NCBI GenBank assembly: GCA_940671915.1
Contig: CALNVZ010000649.1
Location: 5,494,958 to 5,558,957 of the forward strand
Direction of reading: 5' to 3'
DNA from: Paracentrotus lividus
Lineage: Eukaryota; Echinodermata; Echinoidea; Camarodonta; Echinidae
Length of the DNA: 64,000 nt
The notes beneath the pieces were generated by a model. The model did not search any database and was not told where the DNA came from. It saw only the letters and a list, made by a program, of their open reading frames with translations. The position numbers and the translations under genes were made by a program. Below, piece by piece: positions 1-10,930 of this stretch (position 1 is the stretch's first letter; the number at the start of each line of letters is the position of its first letter).

Positions 1-117
1 TCTTCTCCATCCTCCTTTGCATCTTAATCGTGTCCTTCATCCTCCTGTCAGGTCATCATGCCAGGGAGGCTCTCAGCATCAACATCATCAAGGTAGATGG
101 GTATTGGTGATAGGAGA

Positions 118-548
118 AAAATGGAGGGGGGGGGGTAATTGGAAGGGCACAGAGAGAGGGAGAATAAGAAGGGCACCATATGGGAACAGACAGAGAACGA
201 GAGAGGCACCATAGGGGAACAGAGAGACAATGAGAGGGGAACAGAGAGAGAACGAAGTGGGGCGCAGAGCGTGAGAACGGGAGGGGCACAGAGAGGGAAC
301 AGGAAGGGCAAAGAGAGGGGCATAGAGAGAGAAAGAGAGGGGCATAGAGGGGAAATGACGGAAATGATAAAACGACAGGGGCACATAGAGAGAATGAATG
401 GGGGATAGAGAGAGAGAACTTGAGGGGGTAGAGAGAGTGAGAGGGGTTCAGATAGAGAACAGGAGGGGTGTAGAGAGAAAACGGGAGGGGGAGAAACAGA
501 ACAGGAGGCGGATACAGATAGAATGAGAGGGGAACAGACGGGGAACAC
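118..548. repeat. GA-rich minisatellite
   Basis: The + strand is almost wholly purine, built from variations on GAGAGGGGAACAGAGAGAG and GAGAGGGGCATAGAGAG, about 20-36 bases per unit. The opposite strand gives long Ser/Leu/Pro-rich open frames, which come from the repeat and not from a gene. Confidence 0.85.
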
Positions 549-724
549 TTGGCATCTTGGCATCCAATTTGGCTGTCGGCTATCTCAGGTAGATGTAAGC
601 TCATTCATTTTTTTGAACTGCTCGAACATGCTTCTTTCAAGTTCATTTTACATGTTCTAGTATTACTTTTTTTTCCTTCAGTCCCTTCAACAAATGTACT
701 TTGTTCTTTCTTTTTACCGTATCA

Positions 725-840
725 GGACAATTACTCCTAGGACAACTACCCCCAAAAATTACCCAGTTTAGGGTAAGGTGTAGAGTTAGGGGGATAAATT
801 TTTGGCGGAGGGTAGTTGTCCAGGGAAAAGGTATCCTAGA
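725..840. mobile_element. GGACAATTAC-type MITE, copy 1
   Basis: The left end reads GGACAATTACTCCTAGGACA and the right end reads back as the complement (GTAGTTGTCC, then TATCCTAGA). The core holds a TTAGGGTAAGGTGTAGAGTT block. The same ends and core recur at 40106-40248 (opposite orientation) and 57694-57831, so this is a dispersed family of 115-145 bp non-coding elements. I saw no clear target duplication and cannot assign a superfamily. Confidence 0.6.
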
Positions 841-900
841 ACCTCTTTTCACTGCATGAAATGTTCTAGTTATATATTGTGAAAAAATGAGCAAAGAAAA

Positions 901-980
901 TGGGGTACCATCGGGATTCGAACCAGAGACCTCCTGGTTACTAGTGAGGCGCTCTACCATCTGAGCTATAGTAAGCCCCG
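901..980 (-). mobile_element. tRNA-derived SINE head (or tRNA pseudogene)
   Basis: On the minus strand there is a box A-like TAGCTCAGATGG (957-968), a four-pair D stem, a loop with CTAGTAA, and a box B/T-loop GGTTCGAATCCC (913-924). The acceptor stem pairs only over its first four bases and the anticodon stem has mismatches, so an intact tRNA gene is unlikely. The sequence running leftward from it (ATATATTGTGAAAAAATGAG) resembles that beside the decayed tRNA-like unit at 38446-38545, which supports a SINE family. The tail end is not well defined. Confidence 0.6.
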
Positions 981-1124
981 GATGGGGTCGTCCCTAATAC
1001 CCGTTAACTCTTCAATGCTTGAGTGGTCAGAAGCTATTGAAACCTGGATAAACCTGAAGGATAGAAGTCAACTTGGAGTAAATGCGAGGGATCACGGTGA
1101 AGTGATGCAGCTTTTTTTTAAATA

Positions 1125-1198
1125 TGAATTTTGAATAATGAAGGAAACTGACCAGAAATATATATATCTGGTCAGTTTCCTTCATTATTCAAAATTCA
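1125..1198. repeat. Perfect 32-bp inverted repeat (hairpin)
   Basis: The arm 1125-1156 (starts TGAATTTTGAATAATGAAGG) is exactly complementary to 1167-1198, around a 10-base AT loop. The inner arm sequence GAAGGAAACTGACCAGAAAT recurs at about 38448, beside a tRNA-like SINE remnant. This may be the tail or a young foldback copy of that SINE family. Confidence 0.9.
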
Positions 1199-1478
1199 GT
1201 TATATATTGTGTGAGATATGAAATCAGAATTAACTGAAATGATATAAGAATTATATGCAGTATATAATATTGCTATCAAATTTGTATTAGACGTTGATGA
1301 CTGTACTTAAATGTTCTAACTGTTTGGAATTTTGTTTTATGTGAACATAGAAGACTGAAATTAACTGATATTAAGATTAATTTTAAGTGACAACTAATAC
1401 TGTTATAACAAATGCAAAACTCTTCCAATAATCTTACACACCAGAGTGAAGTTGCACCAATTTGTTTGTAAAGTTACA

Positions 1479-1600
1479 AATGACTTTACGAACAACTGGA
1501 ACATGTTTTTGTGTGCTACATGTATACTGATCACATTCTCAATCATTAAGCACAAGAACTAAAATTGTTCATAACTTACGAAGGACTCGGTGAAACACCA
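1479..1600. mobile_element. Degenerate GTTTCACC-type foldback MITE
   Basis: The right end reads GGTGAAACACC, and the body holds TTCATAACTTACGAA and CATTCTCAATCATTAAGCA. Related text occurs at 31488-31668 and 56978-57075, with the same order of a GTTTCACC end, a GTTCTTATGAACGACTGG-like block and a CATTCTCAATCATT block. The ends are too worn to show a target duplication. Confidence 0.4.
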
Positions 1601-1671
1601 CCTAGACTCGGTTTTGCCTGAATTCCATCAAATTTTGTCTTGCCATTGGAGCAGTTTTTCAAGCCGCGTTC

Positions 1672-1795
1672 ACAATGTTTGCCTCCGAAAGGTTGGATCT
1701 ATCCCCAGGAGACCTTCTTGTCTAGGTGTAAAAGTACACACTTGCTGAGTCGGAAAGCCACCACTACCCAGCTGGTCTCCCTCCCTGCTTTCGCC
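1672..1795. repeat. Duplicated segment, copy A
   Basis: Shares about 120 bases with 2560-2690 (CAATGTTTGCC, GAAAGGTTGGATC, AGTACACAC, CCAGCTGGT in the same order). The two copies lie about 890 bp apart in direct orientation. No coding content. Confidence 0.65.
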
Positions 1796-2559
1796 CTAAT
1801 CATTATCACCAACTCACAGTATTTACTTGAAATCATGTTTAAAGGGAAAATATCATACTGTTGTGGTATAGGTGAAAAACAAATATTGTTAGCTTTTTTA
1901 ATTTAATAATAAATAGTGCCCGTTTCTTGCAAAGCTATTTAGGGTACTTGTTATGCGGCAGTCACATGGACACAACGTAAGACCAGAGCATTGAAATTTG
2001 TGAAACTTGCGGATAACATGCGCACAGAGCGTATACATAGAAAACACATTAAAATATGCAAATATTGCACATCGTTGGCTAAGGCGTGCTCGACGCATAC
2101 TGCGCGTTGGCCATGATTAGTGCGTGTGACAGCTCCATTTAGACCAAAATGCTTACAGTATATTATACCCCGAATTCCTTCAATGTTATTTAGGAAGGAT
2201 AGTAAAAGAGTCCAATGTAAAAGTTTGACCTAAAGTAATTGAAACTTGACATGGCTCAAGATAACTTAATAGCGCGCTATTTGTTATCCGATGAATAAGC
2301 CCGTTCAGAGAAGATATCAGGCTTTTTCTCTCAAACAGCACACTAAATTGGATGAATCCAAGCTTGAGTCCTCTTGGGCTTTCTTTTAAAACTTGTTTCA
2401 AATTTGCATTTGATGTTAAGTCTATATGTTACATGGCATTGATCAAGCATCTTTGTGTAAAATTTTTTATATTCTTCTCTTGAGTCTTGCCGGGAATAAT
2501 TCAGATCTAATCAATCTTTTTGTGAGGTTGAATTTGAAAAAAAAGAAAAGAAAAAAGTC

Positions 2560-2690
2560 TGCAATGTTTGCCCTCGAAAAGGTTGGATCCGTTCTCAGGA
2601 GACTTGCATGTAGGTATGAAAGTACACACATGCACTGAGCTGAAAAGCCTTCACTATACCAGCTGGTCCCTTCCCCCTAGTTTGCAGGTA
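2560..2690. repeat. Duplicated segment, copy B
   Basis: Direct copy of 1672-1795 with scattered substitutions and small indels. It could be a local duplication or two copies of a dispersed repeat; one window cannot tell. Confidence 0.65.
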
Positions 2691-4189
2691 CAAACCCATG
2701 CTTTTTGCATAGTAGAGTCTGAAGTATGAGACTAGATTTACTAATGTACCGAAGCTGCTCTCTTATGTAACATAGACAGTGGGTTTTGAGGCTAGTCTCC
2801 ACCTTAGACAGTAATTTGTTTAAGGTGTCTAATGTGAGTCTGTGCTTGTAGACTACCCTCCCTTCCCTTTTTTTTTATTGCTCGTTACTAAGAAAGAGAA
2901 ATTCAACATCGATACGCTGTGAAAATATGTAGCATTGAAAATCAGCCTTGAAGTGTGTTTGTAAACAGACCTGGTTTCGTATTGGATCAGGAAAAGAATT
3001 AAGGAGACTATATTAGCTTCAGGAACGCAAAGTTGTCTCTCCCACTATATAGCTCATCGGCTAAATACCAATATTGATTTATCCTGCCCACCCTTTCCTT
3101 CTTTCTAGGTCAGCTCTTATTACGTTGTCGTGGTAGGTGTCATTATATACTCATTTGGGGAATCCCTCTGTCGATGAATTCCCCTCCCCCTATCTCAATT
3201 ATCTCCCTTTACTAATGAGCCCCCAGGATTCGGCTTGGAACTGGGAGCGTAATTGCGACAAAGATGGATGTCCTACTTTTAACTTACACCAAGCAAGACT
3301 GGCTGTCGTATTGCATTAAGGACTCCTGCATTTTGTTTTGTTTTTAAAGGTCGCTAGTGTTCCAGTAATAAGAGTAATTGATTTTGTTTTAGTTTTTAAC
3401 TAATTGCAGATAGTTAATTGACCAAAGCACTTATAGTGTATTATTATCTAATCATTAGGATTCAATTTGCACTTTGGCCGTGAATATTAATGATTTGGTA
3501 TAAATCGGTGTCATTAAAATCAGGATAGGTCAGTTCAATTTTGGATAATAGCGCAGATGTGGTTTTTAATTTTTCCCTCTTTAATAGAGTAGAATGCAAA
3601 TTATGTTACATGAAATAGAGCCGAAGAGATATTATCCGTAATACATTTTTATCTCATCTCATTTAATTGGGGGAGTAGCCCTAATTGACCTCAATTGTGT
3701 TGCCAATTGTTAGAGTACCTGTAATGTAATAGTGATTATTTTGACGCACATATCATAGGTAGGGACATCAAATTGGCCCTCACATTTCTTCTACAGACAC
3801 CCCAAAAATTATTAAAGTTTGAAAAGGGGGCCTCTATAGGATTGACATTAATCATAAATTACAATGGACTTATAAAATCCTCCCCCCCCAATAAAATAAT
3901 TAAACTATGTTGTAATTTGAAATATCAATGACCAATTGATGCAGTTCTCTGAAACCCATGATTTGGAGTACAATTGCCACTTTTGTCTCTTTATTATCTC
4001 TTGCATGTATTTGTACCTTATTTCATCTATTTAAAAGAGAGATTCAAAAGCGTATTTTCTTGTATTCACTGATACTCTTGAATATTAATGTAATACTGTC
4101 TGAAATCAATTTATATGTAGCTATCATGTTTGCAAAGACCAAATAAGATATCTTGTATCTTGGAAGATATATTTCTATCGTTTTAAGTC
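2691..4189. other. Non-coding stretch, nothing recognised
   Basis: AT-rich single-copy-looking DNA. No exon with credible splice sites and a clean frame was seen on either strand. A short open frame at 3137-3319 has no coding signature. Confidence 0.5.
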
Positions 4190-4652
4190 TCCCCTCATTA
4201 CAAATCCCCTCTTCATTTCTCTCCTACTTTATCTCTGTCTCTCTCTCCCTCTCCAATTAACTTGAGTTTATTCCTCTCGCTCCAATTCTCCATTTGTATC
4301 TGCCTTATCATTCTCCTTGCTCAATCCCCCTCTCTCCATTTGTTTTTCTCCATTTCTGTCTTACTCTGTCCCTCTTTATCCCTTTCTCCATCTTTCTGTC
4401 TGTCTTCTATCTATCCACCTCTCCTATTTTTCCCTCACTCACTTTTTGTCTCTTTATCCCCATCTCTCCTGAGTCTGCATCCACCCCTCTCTCTCTCTCA
4501 CACACACTCTCTCTCTCTTTCTCTCTTTCACTTTCTCTTTTGCTCTCCTTCTTCTACTCTATCCCTATCTCCATCTTTCGTGTATCTACCACCACAACCC
4601 CTCTGATTCTCACTCACCCTCTGTGTCTGCCTCTTTCTGCCTCATTCTGCCC

Positions 4653-4683
<31 letters not shown>

Positions 4684-5160
4684 CTAGCTCTCTCTCTCTC
4701 TCTCTCTCTTTCACTGTCTCTTTTGCTCTCCTTCTGTCTATCTATCTATCTATCTATCTATCTATATCTCTCGCTCTCTCTCTCTCTTTCTCTTTCACTC
4801 TCTCTTTCGCTCTCCGTCTGCCACTCTGTTCCTCTCTCCATCTTTCGTGTATCTACCACCACCACCCCCTCTGATTCTCACTCACCCTCTGTGTCTGCCT
4901 CTTTCTGCCTCATTCTGCCCTCTATCTATCTATCACTCTCTCTCTCTCTCTTGCTCTCTCTCTCTCTCTTTCGCTCTCCGTCTGCCACTCTATCCCTCTC
5001 TCCATCTTTTTTGTATTTACTACCTCCACCCCCTCTGATTTTCACTCACCCTCTGTGTCTGCCTCTTTCTGCCTCATTCTGCCCTCTATCTATCTATATC
5101 TCTCTCTCTCCCTCTCTCTCTTTCTCCCTCTCTCCTTCTCTTTCTCTCGCTCTCTCCATC
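4190..5160. repeat. Composite CT/CTAT array with longer period
   Basis: (CT)n and (CTAT)n tracts are separated by a repeated block holding TCTACCACCACCACC, CCTCTGATTCTCACTCACCC and CTGCCTCATTCTGCCCTCTA. This block occurs three times, beginning near 4570, 4840 and 5005. The array is therefore a tandem of 170-270 bp units whose length is set by the microsatellite part. The long Ser/Leu open frame across it is an artefact of CT repetition. Confidence 0.85.
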
Positions 5161-5691
5161 TTACATTTCTCTTGGCGAATCCTATCCGCCACTGTGGTAG
5201 TCTCACCTTGTATGAACAATCTAATACATGTGATCAGTATTGATTGACCTGTGGATAAAGATAACTCATGAATATGCAGGAAGATCGGTATCTCAAGAAC
5301 GACAAAAAGGGGACCACTTTCCTCTTTACGGATACACATACCGCAAGGCAATTGTGGACAAGTAGATTTCAAATGGTGGCGAGATGCTCAAAGGTGATGA
5401 ATATAAGCTCGTCATTTTCACACCATGGATAAACGTTGACTGATGGAATGCATTAATTACTTTGTTTGAATACTCTTCTTTTTGTAATTTTACATGTACA
5501 ATATATTTTGTCACATTCAAAAAAGAAGGTACTAAATGCAATGTGTAATAGGCAACATCATGTTTCAGATGTGAATCATTTTGTATACAGATTTGTATTT
5601 ATCACTTTTTTTTAAACTGGGAATTCTACATTCTAAAGCCTTGTGGAAATTCTTTATCGCACAGATGTATAATTTGAGTGCCGAAAGTTTT
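5161..5691. other. Non-coding stretch, nothing recognised
   Basis: Mixed-composition DNA between the CT array and the first TTGGTCTAA copy. No exon, repeat pair or TIR was seen. Confidence 0.45.
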
Positions 5692-6066
5692 TTATCCACT
5701 TGGTCTAACAGCAGTTGGCCCAATTCTCAGATTGTCTAATACCACACAGGCTAGACCCATTTGATATACAAATAATTTGGTCTAATTTCCCCTTGGTCTA
5801 GTACATGTACATACTTGGTCTAAATCTCACGTGGTCTCATAGCCAAGTGGTCTAAATGACTAAATGGAGTTAGACCAATTGGCCATTAGACGAATTAGAC
5901 ATCAGACGAAATGGGAATAAGACAAAATGGTAAATAAGCAAAGTGGCAATTAGACCAAAGAGCAATTACTGAAACTGTTTTTTAGAAGAAAAAAAAAGGA
6001 ATTAGACCTTGTTTGGAGAAGACCAAACAGGATACTAGTCAAGGTAGACCAAATAAACATTTACCA
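5692..6066 (+). repeat. TTGGTCTAA foldback repeat, copy 1
   Basis: The first half is made of about 20-base units reading TTGGTCTAA; the second half is made of the complement TTAGACCAA. The whole can fold on itself. It starts TATCCACTTGGTCTAACAGC and ends near CATTTACC, as the copies at 44512, 49505 (inverted) and 55478 do. Fixed ends and a fixed order of variant units point to a dispersed element rather than independent simple repeats. No open frame. Confidence 0.8.
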
Positions 6067-6842
6067 ATACAGGTTATGATTTAGGTTGTGCACTGGTTAC
6101 ACTGTATGTTTGATGTGAATGCGTCTTGTGTTGTATTGAGTACGGTGAAAATAGGACTGTGATCATGTGAATATTGAGTGGGTAATGACTGATTTATGCA
6201 GCATAATTAAGATCAACTTGTGTGATAAGAATGTTATTGCAATCCTTTTCTTCAGATGATTTCAAGATAACAAAATTTATATTCATGTTGATATCATACA
6301 TGTGTATTCTACTAACTTATCCTTCTGATATGTGTTTTATAGACAAATTAAGTTATTTACATTGTTTTCAAGTAAACGTGATAAAATGCAATCTGTGCAT
6401 ACTATCATCTATTCATGCTATTGCACTTGTTTTTTTTAAATGAAATTCAAATATCATTGATAATGTGATTTTCAAGCAAACACGCATACAATAGATATTT
6501 GGGTACATTACCTATTTAGTATTAGTAACTGTATCACATTTTGAAGAACATGTACAAAATAGAATTTAAAACAATATGGTTTTCTGGTAATCATATTTTA
6601 AAGAGTTTTCTTTGGAAAAGATGAGAACAATAACTGGCCAAGACACTTCAAAAAATATAATTTTGATAACATTAAGCATTACTGTATGTGGCTTTTAAGG
6701 GCTACATTGTATACCGACAAAAAATATTGAAGCTGTTTATTATTCAATTTAGTAGCCCACCAAAAGGTTACAACAATTAATATCTCATTCTCTGATGAGA
6801 TCTCCTCTTGACATCTTCTTTGACATTTTCTCGCTTCCACAG
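6067..6842. other. Probable upstream intron, no feature
   Basis: AT-rich DNA up to the exon A acceptor. The last 30 bases are pyrimidine-rich (TTCTTTGACATTTTCTCG, then CTTCCACAG), as expected before a 3' splice site. No upstream exon was recognised, so the gene's start lies outside what I can see. Confidence 0.5.
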
Positions 6843-6938
6843 CTCCGAACCTCGTCGTCACCAGATAACACCGAGGATCAGCCATCAGCGAGCAGTTGTC
6901 ATGGCAACAGTGTAGCCTGCCCCCCTCCACATTCAAAG
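6843..6938 (+). CDS. Internal coding exon A of an unrecognised gene
   Basis: The stretch is bounded by a strong acceptor (CGCTTCCACAG before 6843) and a strong donor (CAAAG then GTGAGT at 6939). It is 96 bases long, exactly 32 codons, and only the phase-0 frame is open; the other two contain stops. The peptide begins LRTSSSPDNTEDQ and ends CPPPHSK: Ser/Pro-rich, low in hydrophobics, probably disordered. The base mix is richer in G+C and CpG than the flanks. The next supported exon on this strand (43582-44334) also starts in phase 0, so the two can be spliced without a shift, though an exon between them cannot be excluded. No domain or family is recognised. The main doubt is its short length: splice-like sites around an open 96-mer can occur by chance. 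Confidence 0.62.
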
Positions 6939-7689
6939 GTGAGTGGACGGACGTAAGACATGTCCAGAATAAAGCACGATTCCTACAAGGTTCTTGAAGT
7001 GGATTTCGAGGACTGCTTTGACATTTAGAAAAACATAATTATTGGATGACAATAAGACATTGTTATGAGATAGAAGCTTGGAATTGGATTGAATTGAATT
7101 GATTTTGCTTTTTATGAGAGAATAAGATTCATTACAAAATTTGTATTTTTATGTTTAAATATTTGATGGTTTATTACACCCTTTATTTCTCAGATTTTCC
7201 TCCAAGCTTTCATTGATGTATTTTCCACATTTTCCCCTGTCGTTTAATCCAAATTATTCCCAGAATGAATTTCTTGTTTAAAATTATATCAATTGCGTCA
7301 ATTGTAAGTTAAGTCTTCAGTTTATTTTTGTGATGAAGTCTTAAGAAAAATCAAAGCTAACAAGGTCAGAAAAATGAGGCAATTAGGTTACAATATGCCA
7401 TCATCTCATGTTGCTGAGGGAGTAATTAGGGAATGAACGTGTTGAGGAGAATTTAGATAACATCTTATTTTCATAGATGATGAGTTTTATTGTCAGTGAG
7501 ATTTCAGATAGACAGTGGTGTGATTGTATTTTAATTGTTGTTACATCAATCTAGATTATATAATGAAACTGTAAGAATAAGAGGTGGATAGTTGAAAAAA
7601 AGAAAGAGAAGAAAAAGGAATGAAGGGGATTGGAGTGGGGGAAGAGAAATGCAAGAAAGGATAGACAGAATATGAAATGATCAGATGCA

Positions 7690-7767
7690 AATAAAGTAAG
7701 TATAAAGAGAGAGGGATAGAGAGAGAGAGAGGGGGGGGGGATATTTCTGAGAAAGGAGAGAGAGGAT

Positions 7768-7799
<32 letters not shown>

Positions 7800-7815
7800 T
7801 AAAGAGAGGGACAGG
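7690..7815. repeat. (GA)n microsatellite
   Basis: Nearly pure GA runs, with a G10 tract at about 7731. The surrounding 7556-7860 is purine-rich on the + strand, which yields a spurious Ser/Leu/Pro minus-strand frame. Confidence 0.85.
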
Positions 7816-8149
7816 ATGAAAAGATGGAGTAGGGAAGGTTATAAAGGTTCATTAGGTGCAATTACTTTTCTAATGTTGTTGTTGCCACTATGATAGAGAC
7901 AATTGAATATGTAGAATAACTAGCAAATAGTGTCTCAAATTTGTTCTTACTGGAAAGAAAACAAGCTCTCCAATTTTGCTCAAAATAAGATACACTTCAA
8001 CGAACTCTCTATCAGATGATAACCACTTTACAAGACCTATCACAGCGTGATTGTTTTTCTCATGGCCAAGATCATCTTCAACTCAAGAAAGCAACCGAGA
8101 AAAAAAAATTCTCAAGAAAATGCAACAGAAAGACCCTTTCCACGTCTCC

Positions 8150-8480
8150 TTGAACTGATTTGAAAGTCAAATGAATCCATTGGATAGTTGATCGGAATCT
8201 TCAGTTACACGAGGTGCGCTTAATCTGTAGCTCGGTGGCAAACGCAACCAATTTGTGTTGGCATGATCGTCTGGTGCGGGGGCTAAACGGTTGCTTGATG
8301 AATTTTGTCTGAGGGTCTCGCTTGCGGGAATTGTTTCACCTCTTAATCTGATTGCTGATAGGGTTTCATTATATTTTTCCGGCTGAGACGTAAAAGGACG
8401 TTATGTCATATACTTTTAGATAGAGTTTATTCCCTTTTGGCCCTATAGGAGAAGGCGATCCAATCAGTTACCAAAGGCGC
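8150..8480. other. High-complexity intronic segment
   Basis: Within AT-rich intron this segment is richer in G+C and CpG, has no simple repeats and shows no TIR or duplication. It has no clean exon structure. It is a candidate conserved non-coding or regulatory sequence by composition only. Confidence 0.25.
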
Positions 8481-8754
8481 TTTGAAAAAATATGTATATT
8501 GTTGATTGTTCATCGCGCTAATTCGAAAATATATAGAATATAATCAGAGTTGAAACTTTTCAGGAAATTTCCCCAATACAAGAAATTCGCTATATCAATT
8601 CAAGAAATTTTCCACTCCAAATTCCTATTTCTTATCTTTTTTTTCTTATATAATTTGTTTTTTATTTTTGCCAAAATTCGCCCCTTTTTTTCAGGATTTT
8701 TTTTTTTCCAATTGTAAGACTATTTAAGGTACTAAGTGGCATCTTTGTAACACT

Positions 8755-8872
8755 GCTTTGTTGTTACCTCATTGCACACAATAATGCTTAGGTGAATTGT
8801 GATGAACCTTTCCAAAGCTTTTTTAGACAGTTTCTTCCACATTTCAATCTCATGACCCGCCCATATTCATCA
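8755..8872. repeat. Dispersed repeat, copy 1 of 2
   Basis: Shares ordered blocks with 18690-18800: CACACAATAAT, AGGTGAATTG or AAGTGAATTG, CTTTCCAAAGCT, TCTTCC, ATGNC. The copies are well diverged. Family unknown. Confidence 0.5.
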
Positions 8873-9033
8873 AACAATACTCAAGCTAGTTGACCTCTGA
8901 TTACATAGGGAACAGTACCATACTTAAGTGATAACTAGACCTATGAAGGTTTTATGAATATGGGCCCAGAACTAAAATTTCACTTCAACATATTCAATAA
9001 AGCAGTATAGTCAGGATAGAACTACCTGTACAT

Positions 9034-9357
9034 CTAACAGGTCCTCAGGATTCCAAACAATTGGTGTTGCTTTCCAGGTCTACTCAATCTAATAGCTGCT
9101 AATTGCATTCCTGACATGTAATTGAACCAGGTCGTTGGTTTTCGAAGGGGATAATTATCCTCAATCTGGAGATACTTATCATCCCCGTTCAACCGCTCAC
9201 GGAGGTAGATACGCTTGTTCCGTTTCCTTGTTCTTCCTTCACGCTTGTTCCTTGCGGATATCTCGGCCCCATTGCTTGTGGGTCGCTGTTTAAAGGAGGA
9301 AAGCTCGCAGTGAAATGATTTGGTTACGCAGTCAAGATTGTATTCCCAAATGTACAC
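9034..9357 (-). other. Minus-strand open frame, doubtful exon
   Basis: An open frame of 107 codons whose predicted peptide has a balanced composition, with a Lys/Arg-rich middle (NKREGRTRKRNKRIYLRERL). On the minus strand a fair acceptor (CCTCCTTTAAACAG) lies just before the basic segment. There is no good donor and no recognised family, and the frame could be chance within a less AT-rich patch. I list it so it can be tested and do not claim a gene. Confidence 0.15.
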
Positions 9358-9420
9358 ATCTGTAATTGGTTAGGGTTTCATATGCTTTGTTCTTGTTCTT
9401 TCCGTGTGCTACTAAATTTC

Positions 9421-9463
9421 AGCTGGAACTTTTCATGCAGTCTCTAGGTGCTAAAGGGTTAAA
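9421..9463 (+). repeat. Solo end of the AACCCTTTAGCAC element
   Basis: About 40 bases (from CTTTTCATGCAGTC to GGTGCTAAAGGGTTAA) nearly match the right end of the element at 32630-32912. The left end is absent here, so this is a fragment. Confidence 0.65.
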
Positions 9464-9965
9464 ACTCTGTTGACAATTATTTAAAAAGGTGAGATAGAGA
9501 CATATCAAACTTTACAAAGAAGGTATAAAGGAGCTGAAACCTAAGGGTTACCAATTGACCGTGGCATCTCTTGACCTTTCCCCCAATATATTGGTGGAAC
9601 ATGAGGGACGAGATGAAACCAAAGACGCCAATCCCACATCCGATATCAAATTGGCAACTCCATGAGTGGGTCCTCCAACTTCACCACGTCCTCTAGATGT
9701 AAATTAGATGTAGTGCTCGTACTCGGTTGCGTGTATGCCATACACTAGTCTTACTCTCACGTAATGTCACGATCTTGCTTTGCCCTTTATGCTTCCCTCA
9801 ACAAAAGGTGGCAGAGCTTCTTCTGTATGTCACAAATTCTGTCTATACATGTATGTTTTCTGTCTTTTACTTTTTCTCTTTTTCACAGTCTCACTTGTTG
9901 AACACTACACTTAATATTATAGTTTTCAGCAACATACTCTCTAAAAAAAAGACAAGTAAAAAAGC

Positions 9966-10200
9966 TCACTCTTATTGGAGTGAATATCAATTAAGAGTGA
10001 AAATCGTTTGAACTTGAAGTGAATTTGGAGTAAAATACACGTTTTCTATACATTTTCACTCATTTTTGAGTGACCTCAGGATCACCCGGAGATCTTCAAG
10101 GGATCCTAAACTTTGAATGATGCTTGCAGTCACTCAAAAATGTTTGTCAAAATTCACTCTAAAATCACTCTTTTCTGTGCTTCACTCCTTATAGAGTGAA
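9966..10200. mobile_element. GAGTGA-rich MITE-like element
   Basis: The left end TCACTCTTATTGGAGTGAA and right end TTCACTCCTTATAGAGTGAA are imperfect inverted repeats. The interior repeats TCACTC/GAGTGA motifs about ten times, including TTTTCACTCATTTTTGAGTG and its near complement. Non-coding, 235 bp. No clear target duplication was found. Confidence 0.55.
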
Positions 10201-10239
10201 TATTTTCATTTGTTTTGATCTGTATCTGTTATACTTTGG

Positions 10240-10337
10240 CCTTCTAATATTTCTTTTCTCTCTTTTTCTCTCTGTCCTTCTATCCCTCTGTCTTTCCGTC
10301 TCTCTGTCTGTCTGTATTTCTCTGCCCTTCCATCTGT

Positions 10338-10372
<35 letters not shown>

Positions 10373-10925
10373 TCACCTGTTACTCTGTCTCTGACTTTCT
10401 GTCATTCCCTAAATGTTTCCTTTTGTCTCTTTGTCTCTGCCTCTGTTTATTTGTTTCTCTATCTCTCAGCCCTTTTTTCTCTTTGTCTCCAGCGCTCTGA
10501 CTTTCCATTGTTTTTGTCTGTCTATCTCTGATTCTTTCTTTATCCGTCTCTCTGTCATTCAAAGTATTTTTTTTTGTCTCTCTATCTTTGTCTTATTGTC
10601 TTTGTTTTCTACATCTCTCTGTCTTTTGTCACTCTCTATCTCTAATTTTCTGTCTCTCTGCCTTTCCATTTATTTTTTCCTTTTATCCTTCTGTCTCTCT
10701 ATTTCTCTACCTTTCTAAATTATTTGTCTTTTATTCTCTCTGTCTCTCTCTCAGTATTCTCATCCATGTATCATTTACAATGTAATCCCTCCTTTTCTCC
10801 CTCTCTGTCTTTCTGTCTCTTTATATTTGTCTCTCATTCTTTCTGTCTCACCATCTCTGTGTCTTCTCGTATCTCTTTCGCTATCTCTCCATCTCTTTCG
10901 CTCTCTCTTGAATTACTTCCGCTTC
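10240..10925. repeat. (CT)n/(CTGT)n microsatellite tract
   Basis: Long runs of TCTCTGTCT and CTGTCTGTCTGT with interruptions. The open frames over it are low-complexity artefacts. Confidence 0.9.
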
Positions 10926-10930
10926 CCTGA

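Noticed and set aside
643-960. Minus-strand frame with SNQEVSGSNPDGT-type peptide
   Set aside because: The peptide is translated from the T-arm and anticodon arm of the tRNA-like SINE head at 901-980; such peptides are a known false call.
901-980. Functional tRNA gene
   Set aside because: The acceptor and anticodon stems have mismatches, and a related worn copy exists elsewhere in the window.
4294-5247. 317-codon open frame, the longest without N
   Set aside because: It translates a CT/CTAT array into Ser/Leu/Pro; no domain, no splice signals, and neighbouring frames are also open.
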